Below are positions 5,676-10,530 of a stretch of DNA of 10,530 bases, one piece after another. Below the pieces are notes generated by a model. The model made no database searches, was not told where the DNA came from, and saw only the letters and a program-made list of their open reading frames with translations. The number at the start of each line of letters is the position of its first letter. Positions within the stretch are counted from its first letter, which is position 1. This stretch comes from an archaeon. GTDB lineage: Archaea > Iainarchaeota > Iainarchaeia > Iainarchaeales > Iainarchaeaceae. Both the position numbers and the translations under genes were made by a program. The stretch lies in assembly GCA_005239615.1 (NCBI GenBank), contig SBBR01000099.1, forward strand, positions 1 through 10,530, given 5' to 3'.

Positions 5676-6587
5676 ATGGGAAAGTTTGCCGCCACCCTGA
5701 AGGACTCGATTGAAATTTTCTCCGCCAACCCGGTCCTCATAGTTCCTAAGCTAACCGTTGCCGCGCTTTACAGCGCCCTCATACTCGCCACCACCTCGCT
5801 TTTCACCGGTCCGCTTGAGCCGAGCGTTGCAATGCTTGTTGACCTGCTCCTGCTGCTTTTCTCTTCTATTGTTGTCAGCCTGCTTGACACCTTCATGAGC
5901 TCCATGTACCCGATAATGGTGAGGCAGGTGTGGGCCGGAGAAAAGGTTTCGCTCAGCTCTGCATTGAAGGGCGCGGCTGCGAAGGCGCCCCAGACAATCC
6001 CCCCTGTAATAATAATCGAGCTCTGCTTCCTTGCCATCATCGCGCTTTTCTGGCTTGTGTCTTCGTTCATCGTGCCTCTCGGGAGTGCAATGGATGGTGG
6101 CGCAGCCGACCCGTACCAGCTCGCATTTTCGGTATTCTACCTCGCCCTTGCCGTGGCAGTCGTTTTCCTTTTCTACCTAATATTCCCGGTGGCGGTCTAT
6201 GAGAATGTCTCAGTGCTGGAAGCCCTGAGGCGCTCTGTCTCGCTCTCCCTCTGCCGCAAGGCAGAGGTGGCGAAGGCGACCATCCTCAGCTTCGCAGTTT
6301 CCGGGCTCTCCTTTGCCCTCGCCTTCCTCATAAACCTTTTTCCGGGGGAGGAAGGCACCATGTTTTTTTGGTCGGCATTCATTATTGTGCGCTTCCTCAC
6401 TGCATACATCTATACTTACCTCTACATCCTCAATCCGGTCTTCTACCTGAATTACATCGAGGCTGCCGAGGGCGTTATAGGGCTGCAGCCTAGCGCCAAT
6501 GCAATACCCCCACCCGGCCCTGCTCCCCGAGAAAAGGCCAGCGGCTTGAGGCATATGTGGATTTCCAGGCAGCGAAAAAGGAAGTGA
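5676..6587 (+). CDS. Polytopic membrane protein, GdpD-membrane-domain/DUF4013-like
   Basis: This 303-residue protein has about six hydrophobic segments, near residues 20-42, 52-75, 110-138, 152-178, 200-220 and 232-262. They are linked by short loops, one rich in Ala and Lys (LSSALKGAAAKAP). The phrase YENVSVLEALRRS between helices resembles the 'E..s...Al..S' motif of the membrane domain found with glycerophosphodiester phosphodiesterases and in many archaeal integral membrane proteins (DUF4013 and kin). The C-terminus is Pro-rich and basic, ending in RQRKRK, and should be cytoplasmic. ATG 5676 is chosen because GGTG sits six bases ahead; GTG 5667 is in frame but has poorer context. The gene is 62 bases after aCPSF2 and overlaps NMD3 by one base (TGATG), so it is translated with it. 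Function is unknown. Confidence 0.8.
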   Translation: MGKFAATLKDSIEIFSANPVLIVPKLTVAALYSALILATTSLFTGPLEPSVAMLVDLLLLLFSSIVVSLLDTFMSSMYPIMVRQVWAGEKVSLSSALKGAAAKAPQTIPPVIIIELCFLAIIALFWLVSSFIVPLGSAMDGGAADPYQLAFSVFYLALAVAVVFLFYLIFPVAVYENVSVLEALRRSVSLSLCRKAEVAKATILSFAVSGLSFALAFLINLFPGEEGTMFFWSAFIIVRFLTAYIYTYLYILNPVFYLNYIEAAEGVIGLQPSANAIPPPGPAPREKASGLRHMWISRQRKRK

Positions 6588-7309
6588 TGCATTTGGACCG
6601 CTTCTGCGTGAAATGCGGGAAGGAGACCAACGAGCTCATACGGGGCCTCTGTGTCCAATGCCACTTAGAGAAGAACACTATCCTTGACGTTCCCTCAAAG
6701 GCCATGCTGGACTATGATTATAGGAGCGGCCGCATAAAGGTCGGGCGGGAGTGGATTGAGAAGTCGTCGGAAAATATTGAAGGGCTGGTGAAAGGGCTTG
6801 TCCTCAAGGCGGCTTCACAGAAGCGCATGAATGTAGATGGCCTAATGGTGCTCCTCGAGCCGCACGACGACAACATTAATGCCGCGGTTTCATTCGGCAC
6901 TGAGGTTGAGGGAGTCATGGTGAAGCTCGAGAAAAAAATAAATCTCATCCTCCGCAAGGCCGTGTCGGACGCCACCACCAAGCTTTCCTCCAACTACTTC
7001 GAGGCTACTATACAAGCGAGGTTCCCAGAGAACCCGACGCAGAAGCAGCAGCGCGAGAGGCTCGAAGAAATACTCTCAGCCCTCAAGGCCGAGAAGAAGC
7101 GCAACGAGCTGGCCGAGGCCGTCGCTGTGAAAAAATCTAGGAAAGGCTTCGACGTTGTGGTCGCTTCCTACAAGGCCGCTGACAAGGTCACGCGCCTGAT
7201 TGCGAAGAGGAACCGCCTGAAGGTCATTTACTCAAACTCGCTCTTCGGCATCGACGACTCCGGCAGGAACAAGTACAGGCACACGTACTGCCTGAAGTTC
7301 TCCAATTGA
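6587..7309 (+). CDS. nmd3: NMD3 family ribosome maturation protein (short archaeal form)
   Basis: NMD3 binds the large ribosomal subunit. In eukaryotes it is the 60S export adaptor, and archaeal versions are thought to act in late 50S maturation. The N-terminus has a zinc ribbon FCVKCGKETNELIRGLCVQC (C7, C10, C22, C25). Only one Cys quartet is present; many NMD3 proteins carry a second. The rest follows the NMD3 N-terminal domain: a Lys-rich helix-strand region, the LEEILSALKAEKKRNELAE helix, the KGFDVVVASYKAADKV repeat-like segment, and an end of SLFGIDDSGRNKYRHTY. The 240-residue length is minimal and lacks any C-terminal extension. ATG 6587 overlaps the membrane protein stop by one base and has GGAAG close ahead; GTG 6557 would add ten residues. 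The 3' end is one base from the convergent decayed toxin gene. Confidence 0.85.
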   Translation: MHLDRFCVKCGKETNELIRGLCVQCHLEKNTILDVPSKAMLDYDYRSGRIKVGREWIEKSSENIEGLVKGLVLKAASQKRMNVDGLMVLLEPHDDNINAAVSFGTEVEGVMVKLEKKINLILRKAVSDATTKLSSNYFEATIQARFPENPTQKQQRERLEEILSALKAEKKRNELAEAVAVKKSRKGFDVVVASYKAADKVTRLIAKRNRLKVIYSNSLFGIDDSGRNKYRHTYCLKFSN

Positions 7310-7310
7310 T

Positions 7311-7495
7311 TCATTTGTTTTTGGTGTACTTGAATTTCCTTTCGTAGTTGGTGTGGTCGAGCCACTCAATGAGGATTGAAAGGATTCTGCGAGCTGCCGC
7401 TCCTCATGCTTCCCGCCGACGAGCTCTTCAAACACCTTTTTGAGGGAAGCGTCCGCGAAAGCCACTTTCTTTTCCCTTTCCGGGAGCAGGTTCAT
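7311..7495 (-). pseudogene. Decayed RelE-like toxin, internal deletion with frame change
   Basis: The frame from ATG 7495 (MNLLPEREKKVAFADASLKK, then VFEELVGGKHEERQLAES) resembles the N-terminus of small archaeal RelE-superfamily toxins, with 'v.F.de.L.kafeeLk.gk.Ed..L'. About 40 residues in, the sense continues in another frame: RILSILIEWLDHTNYERKFK and a TGA at 7311. That resembles the family's C-terminus ('i.siilEW.dH..YerrFgY'). The roughly 45 residues normally between, including the 'GWRLIYT' core strand, are missing. The C-terminal frame has a stop at 7404-7406, so the junction lies within about 7376-7403. Its stop sits one base from the NMD3 stop, as expected of a gene that was once real. 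The ATG overlaps the TGA of the preceding winged-helix frame. As it stands, no intact toxin can be made. The family call is from recalled patterns. Confidence 0.55.
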
Positions 7496-7785
7496 CCAAT
7501 CACCAGGCCCCTGCGTTTTGCTTTCTCTATTTTCCTCGGCGACCACACTCAGGTTATTTTGCGGTCTTCCTCAAGGATTATTTTCTCTGAGTATTTGAGG
7601 TAGTCAAGGGCTGTCATGTAAGACTGCCACACGGTTTTTTTCGGCAGCCTTTCCCAGACTTGTCTCACGGTTAGGTCGCCTTTCCCCTTTATTTTAGTGT
7701 CCTCTATCATAAGTATTGTATCAAGCCTTGGGTACCTGTCTACCTTTTTCCTGAATACTTGGCCCCTAGGCAGCGGTTGATGGCA
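7492..7785 (-). pseudogene. Interrupted small winged-helix gene paired with the decayed toxin
   Basis: The frame reads VDRYPRLDTILMIED, then a variable stretch, then VRQVWERLPKKTVWQSYMTA, LDYLKYSEKIILEEDRKIT, TGA (7549-7551) and VWSPRKIEKAKRRGLVIG to a second TGA. It matches a small archaeal winged-helix family with 'RYPRLDTvLMvE', 'LWenLPKKvMyQTf..il.YL..sgKI' and 'gKI.WIyNP'. The internal TGA falls exactly where that family has Trp. The frame continues in register to an ATGA overlap with the toxin gene, so the downstream part was once translated. No ATG, GTG or TTG lies before RYPRLDT after the upstream TGA (7786-7788), so the start may also be lost; ATG in ILMIED would be too late. TGA is used as a normal stop by several other genes in the window, so recoding is unlikely. 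It was probably an antitoxin or regulator of the neighbouring toxin. Confidence 0.55.
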
Positions 7786-7791
7786 TCAACC
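7775..7791. promoter_or_regulatory. Perfect 17-bp palindrome, candidate operator
   Basis: GGTTGATG (7775-7782), one central base, then CATCAACC (7784-7791). It lies at the 5' edge of the decayed winged-helix/toxin pair, where an autoregulatory operator would be expected. The symmetry is seen directly. Binding is inferred. Confidence 0.4.
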
Positions 7792-7795
7792 ATTC

Positions 7796-8013
7796 ACGCA
7801 TTTCTCCCCCTAAAATCAGGAAAAATTCTTTTTTTGGCCGCCGATAACCTTAGAGGCCGCGAACTCCCTGGTTACTAGGGCCCAGGCTTTTGATGCCGCT
7901 GACAATATCGAATTTTTGAAGGCAGCTCAAATGTGGGATGTGTGAGCCAACCTGTTAGCTTTGTTCAGGTCCGCGCCGAAGGGGCTTGGGGGCGGACTCG
8001 CTACTTCATTTGT
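7796..8013. other. Non-genic stretch with coding-like scraps
   Basis: No intact gene is visible between the decayed pair and the COG1709-type gene. On minus, a frame from 7980 runs to TGA at 7927-7929 and on to TGA at 7816-7818, containing SILSAASKAWALVTREFAA, faintly like the end of a PIN domain. On plus, another frame holds SLVTRAQAFDAADNIEFLK. Both cannot be real and neither has a start. GTCCGC (7969-7974) pairs with GCGGAC (7992-7997) just beyond the regulator's stop and could mark its transcript end. This may be further eroded sequence. Confidence 0.3.
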
Positions 8014-8715
8014 TCACGTCTCGAACTGCTTGAGCGCCTTCTTAATTTCCTCGACAGACTTCTGGGTAATCAGCAGTGGTATCTTCTCCGCCTCAGCGAT
8101 TTTCTGCGCAATCGGGTCGACCTTGTCTATGCCGTGCAGCACCACTATGGACGGCCGCATGTCTGTCGAGAACCTTCCAACCTTCACCGCAATCATGGGG
8201 CTCCTTCCCGAGCCGACCTGCAGGAAAATGAGCGCGCGCTCCGGAGTTTTCCCGTACATCTTAATATAGTCGTGCACCTGCACGTCAATTATGACCTTGA
8301 TGGAATCGATGACCGAGTACCCGAAGACCTGCGTTTCCTTGAGCCTGCCCGGATTGGCAACGCACTCCGCGCCGATGAGGTCCGCGAACTCCTTGCCGTT
8401 CACGGCTTTGGTGAATTCCGCTATGTCAAACACTTCGCTTTTCGGCGCGAAGTTCTGCTCGAGCTGCTTCTTGACCTTCCCTCCACGCTTCCTGTCAATC
8501 TCGATGAGGCTCTCCACGAGCCTCGCCACGACGCCTATGCCCGGACTCTTCCTCCTGCCACCCTCATAGTCTGAGATTGTCGAGGATGAAATCTTCAGCG
8601 CCTCGGCAAGTTCAGTCTGGTTCACACCGAAAATCTCACGCCATTTCTTCATGCTGCTGCCCGGGTCCTTCGAGAGGGCAATTTCTCCGGCAATTAGCGT
8701 AGCCAACTGGTCCAT
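8014..8715 (-). CDS. Archaeal XRE-family HTH transcriptional regulator (COG1709-like)
   Basis: This 233-residue protein has an N-terminal helix, then an XRE/Cro-type helix-turn-helix at about 24-56. Seen there: KKWREIFGVNQTELAEAL, then KISSSTISDYEGGRRKSPG, with the classic 'Q.eLA..l..s.s.iS.yE.GrR.sP' pattern. The rest (KSEVFDIAEFTKAVNG, then a conserved IDVQVHDYIKMYGKTPERAL core and a final HGIDKVDPIAQKIAE) matches the long C-terminal domain of the archaeal COG1709 regulators, whose ligand is unknown to me. ATG 8715 is chosen because the family starts at MDQLATLI. The open frame runs 33 codons further up, but that part has no family character. A TTTTTATTG box about 27 bases ahead of ATG 8715 suggests a near-leaderless mRNA. 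The gene is divergent from the 52-residue membrane protein. Confidence 0.85.
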   Translation of the reverse strand: MDQLATLIAGEIALSKDPGSSMKKWREIFGVNQTELAEALKISSSTISDYEGGRRKSPGIGVVARLVESLIEIDRKRGGKVKKQLEQNFAPKSEVFDIAEFTKAVNGKEFADLIGAECVANPGRLKETQVFGYSVIDSIKVIIDVQVHDYIKMYGKTPERALIFLQVGSGRSPMIAVKVGRFSTDMRPSIVVLHGIDKVDPIAQKIAEAEKIPLLITQKSVEEIKKALKQFET

Positions 8716-8792
8716 GCAGAACTTTACGCTTATTCTCAATAAAAACGTTTCGTCAATCGCACGCTTCCCGGAATGGCAAATGCCGAAGTAAC

Positions 8793-8800
8793 GTTTATTA
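8793..8800 (+). promoter_or_regulatory. TATA-like box before the 52-residue membrane protein
   Basis: TTTATTAA is centred about 29 bases before ATG 8826, giving a predicted start about three bases before the codon. This supports a leaderless transcript. It is separate from the regulator's own AT-rich box near 8738-8748. Confidence 0.4.
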
Positions 8801-8825
8801 ACCAGAATCGCCATCTTTATTGCGA

Positions 8826-8984
8826 ATGATAAATGTTGACAAGTTCTCTGTTGGGATGCTCTTCATTGGCGCGGGCCTCGGCGGCCTGGTTGCAAAGTTC
8901 ATAACCCTGCCAATAAACCTGGGCAGCGAAGTCCTCTCCATAGTCTTTATCGTCATCGGCGTGCTTTTTCTGATTTGGAGATAG
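8826..8984 (+). CDS. Small two-helix membrane protein, 52 residues
   Basis: The ORF runs from ATG 8826 to TAG 8984. It begins MINVDKFSVGMLFIGAGLGG, with a first hydrophobic helix at about 8-28. A short polar turn (NLGSE) is followed by a second helix (VLSIVFIVIGVLFLIW) and a final Arg. The Gly-rich first helix and the two-helix layout resemble small archaeal membrane proteins that pack as oligomers, but I recognise no family. A TATA-like box (8793-8800) is at the right distance for a leaderless mRNA, and codon use is like the GC-richer genes. The antisense frame is hydrophilic and lacks a start with a promoter. Its neighbour upstream is the divergent COG1709-type regulator, which could control it. 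Confidence 0.62.
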   Translation: MINVDKFSVGMLFIGAGLGGLVAKFITLPINLGSEVLSIVFIVIGVLFLIWR

Positions 8985-9130
8985 GGAGTTTTCCATCCTC
9001 AATAAATCACAATATCCTTGTCCTTTTTTCTTTGGCGGTTTGTTTTTGTCAATTGATATACCATGTTGGCTCTGCTAATTCGGGGCTGAAGTTTCCGGCA
9101 GCTTTCTCCTCAATTCCGATTCCTCTGCCA
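8985..9130. other. Intergenic stretch, no gene seen
   Basis: No supported gene lies here. On minus, an ATG at 9131-9129 overlaps the stop of the decayed frame upstream (TGATG) and opens a reading of 18 residues (MAEESELRRKLPETSAPN) before TAG. It is too short to call. Confidence 0.3.
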
Positions 9131-9420
9131 TCAGTCTTTTTTCTCGGCTCCAATCGCTCTGTCAATAAGCACTCCAAGTTCATGCAGGCGAATATATGCC
9201 TTGGCGCTTTTTTCATGTGCAGTTTCAAGTGCGCGCTTGGCTTTTTTGGTTTGTCATCTTTCTTGCGGTAAGTTCCTGCTTCATCCTCAATCAGGCCACC
9301 GCTGCCATGTTGAGCCTCTGGGCGGCCGGCCTTTGGGCTTGCGACCCCTCGGGCTGCCTGCTATAGCTGCGCTTTGCTTTCTTTATCGCTCAGTTTGCCT
9401 GGTTCAATGGGAAAAATAGT
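9131..9420 (-). pseudogene. Probable decayed small hydrophilic gene downstream of ftsZ
   Basis: Two coding-like pieces on the minus strand join if one base is added to an A6 run at about 9242-9247. The first, from 9360, holds GLIEDEAGTYRKKDDKPKK. The second holds AKRALETAHEKSAKAYIRLH and ELGVLIDRAIGAEKKD up to TGA 9131. The second piece has regular helical character. Upstream, the first frame is broken by TAG at 9361-9363, after a further coding-like stretch (IEPGKLSDKESKAQL). No start codon is evident. A real gene with a sequencing error in the A run is an alternative. No family is recognised. Confidence 0.33.
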
Positions 9421-9448
9421 AATTCGGGCGCCGCTTTCACAGCGCCCG
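9410..9448 (-). terminator. Hairpin-T terminator after ftsZ
   Basis: CGGGCGC (9425-9431) pairs with GCGCCCG (9442-9448) over a 10-base loop. Read on minus, the hairpin starts 13 bases after the ftsZ stop codon and is followed by AATTACTATTTTTCCC, a T-rich tract. This is the best intrinsic-terminator-like site in the window. Confidence 0.55.
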
Positions 9449-9461
9449 TTATTTGCAAACT

Positions 9462-10526
9462 TTACACGTACTTGAGCCCGAGCTCTTCGCGACCCCTGCT
9501 GTACTTTTCTTCCTTTGGGTGGGCCTTTCCCGTAATGTAGGGCGATTTCACTCCGGTGAAGATTGCTATTATTTCAATCTTGTTGCCGAAGGTCGAGTCT
9601 ACCCTTGCGCCCCATATCACCTGTGCGTGGGGGTCAATCCTCTCGGTCAGCAATTCGCCGACCATGTTAGCTTCTCCGAGTGTCAGCTCAGGCCCGCCCG
9701 TGATGTGTATGAGGCACCCTGACGCTCCGCCTATGTCAACATCGAGCAGTGCGTTGTTGAGCGTATCATCAACAGCCTCCTGCACCTTGTTGACCGAGGA
9801 GCTTTCACCCACAGCAATCAGCGAGAGGCCTTTTCCCGTCATGACGCTCCTTATGTCGGCAAAGTCGAGGTTTATGAGCGATGGCTGCGTAATTGTTTCC
9901 GTAATTCCTCTCACTGTCCGCGCAATGACCTCGTCAGCCACCCTGAAAGCGTCCTGTATCGGGAGGTTAGGCACCAGTTCTGTGAGCCTGTTGTTGTCAA
10001 TCACTACAACGGTGTCGGACTGTTCCGAGAGCTTCTGAATTCCAGCTTCCGCGTTTATCATCCTTGCACGCTCGAGCGAGAACGGATAAGTCACGATGGA
10101 AACCACAATCGCACCCTGCTCCTTCGCGATTTCCGCGACAACAGGTGCCGAGCCGGTTCCTGTTCCGCCTCCCATTCCAGCTGAAACAAAGAGCATGTCG
10201 ACCCCATCCAGCAGCTGCACGAGCTCGTTCTTGCTGACCTCCGCGGCCTTTGCCCCGATTTCAGGGTATCCTCCAGCGCCGAGCCCTCGGGTTACCGACT
10301 TGCCGATGAGCACCTTGGTGATGTCATCCGGCAGCATTGCGAGGTGCTGCTTGTCCGTGTTTATCGCAACCAGATTGGCGCCGGCAATGTTCATCTTGCT
10401 GAGCCTGTTTATGGCATTGCATCCTGCACCCCCACACCCGATGACCATGATTTTCGGAGCGGAGAATTCCTCGAGATTTTCCCTTTCTGTCTTCTGGCCA
10501 GCGTGCGTGCTGACCGCTGAACTCAC
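9462..10526 (-). CDS. ftsZ: Cell division GTPase FtsZ
   Basis: FtsZ is a tubulin-like GTPase that polymerises at midcell to form the division ring. The 354-residue frame shows IMVIGCGGAGCNAINRL (26-42, the first nucleotide-binding loop), the tubulin signature GMGGGTGTG (117-125), YPFSLERAR (147-155), and NLDFADIRSVM (219-229), the synergy loop that completes the GTPase site of the next subunit. The GTP-binding and activation domains are complete. The C-terminus is short (KYSRGREELGLKYV), with no bacterial-type FtsA-binding tail. Whether it is archaeal FtsZ1 or FtsZ2 cannot be decided here. GTG 10526 is the first start in the window, but the frame is open to the edge (only TTTA precedes), so the true start may lie outside. 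A terminator-like hairpin follows the gene. Confidence 0.96.
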   Translation of the reverse strand: MSSAVSTHAGQKTERENLEEFSAPKIMVIGCGGAGCNAINRLSKMNIAGANLVAINTDKQHLAMLPDDITKVLIGKSVTRGLGAGGYPEIGAKAAEVSKNELVQLLDGVDMLFVSAGMGGGTGTGSAPVVAEIAKEQGAIVVSIVTYPFSLERARMINAEAGIQKLSEQSDTVVVIDNNRLTELVPNLPIQDAFRVADEVIARTVRGITETITQPSLINLDFADIRSVMTGKGLSLIAVGESSSVNKVQEAVDDTLNNALLDVDIGGASGCLIHITGGPELTLGEANMVGELLTERIDPHAQVIWGARVDSTFGNKIEIIAIFTGVKSPYITGKAHPKEEKYSRGREELGLKYV

Positions 10527-10530
10527 TAAA

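Noticed and set aside
7890..7905. TGATG...CTGA as a C/D box guide RNA
   Set aside because: The boxes are only a few bases apart, with no room for guide sequences and no C'/D' pair.
7780..7926. Plus-strand start MASTIHAFLPLKSGK with a later frame containing AFDAADNIEFLKAAQMW
   Set aside because: It needs a frame change, has no family match, and competes with equally good-looking pieces on the minus strand. Probably chance in Ala-rich sequence.
7816..7926. Minus-strand piece SILSAASKAWALVTREF as a PIN-domain remnant
   Set aside because: The resemblance to 'A.A...alVTrD.dF' is weak and the catalytic Asp residues are not visible. No start is present.
8716..8814. 33-codon upstream extension of the COG1709-type regulator
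   Set aside because: The sequence lacks family similarity, and the AT-rich box near 8738-8748 would lie inside it. The MDQLATLI start fits the family.
8817..9002. Minus-strand 61-residue ORF
   Set aside because: It is the antisense of the 52-residue membrane protein. Its hydrophilic composition is what the complement of a hydrophobic gene gives.
8975..9271. Plus-strand 98-residue ORF rich in Phe, Ser and Cys
   Set aside because: No start context or family. It is antisense to the coding-like minus-strand pieces, and its composition looks like a complement of Lys/Glu-rich sequence.
1..10530. tRNA, rRNA and CRISPR arrays
   Set aside because: No T-loop GTTCGA-type cloverleaf, conserved rRNA block or spaced direct repeats were found when reading either strand by eye.

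Overview
The window looks archaeal. It encodes an archaeal-type beta-CASP ribonuclease of the aCPSF2 kind, a short NMD3, a COG1709-type regulator, the beta subunit of ADP-forming acyl-CoA synthetase and FtsZ. Several genes have a TATA-like box 25-35 bases before the start and almost no leader, as in archaeal leaderless transcription. Tight packing, short proteins and small unknown genes would fit an uncultivated, possibly DPANN-type lineage, but the lineage is inferred and not shown.

Region 1 (1-2570) is clearly AT-richer (sampled lines about 30-40% GC, against about 53-55% from 3650 on). It holds the end of a KaiC-like RecA-fold ATPase, overlapped by a divergent trans-isoprenyl diphosphate synthase. 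This converges with a V4R small-molecule-binding protein, which is divergent from an HD-domain phosphohydrolase. V4R and HD share one symmetric TATA element. The set reads as an imported isoprenoid or signalling module of unknown role.

Region 2 (2571-4283, all minus strand) carries a small putative membrane protein, a small winged-helix-like protein, a doubtful 71-residue ORF coupled by ATGA, and the ADP-forming synthetase beta subunit. The last is divergent from aCPSF2 across a second shared TATA box.

Region 3 (4342-7309, plus strand) is a probable operon: aCPSF2 ribonuclease, a polytopic membrane protein, then NMD3, the last two overlapping by one base. It links RNA processing with 50S subunit maturation.

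Region 4 (7311-8013, minus strand) is an eroded locus. A winged-helix gene is interrupted by TGA where its family has Trp. It is followed, through an ATGA overlap, by a RelE-like toxin gene that keeps its two ends but has lost its middle and its frame. A perfect 17-bp palindrome lies at the 5' end of the pair. The next 200 bases hold only coding-like scraps.

Region 5 (8014-10530) has a COG1709-type HTH regulator (minus), an overlooked 52-residue membrane protein (plus), a stretch with a probably decayed small gene (minus, 9131-9420), a hairpin-T terminator, and FtsZ (minus), whose start lies at the window edge.
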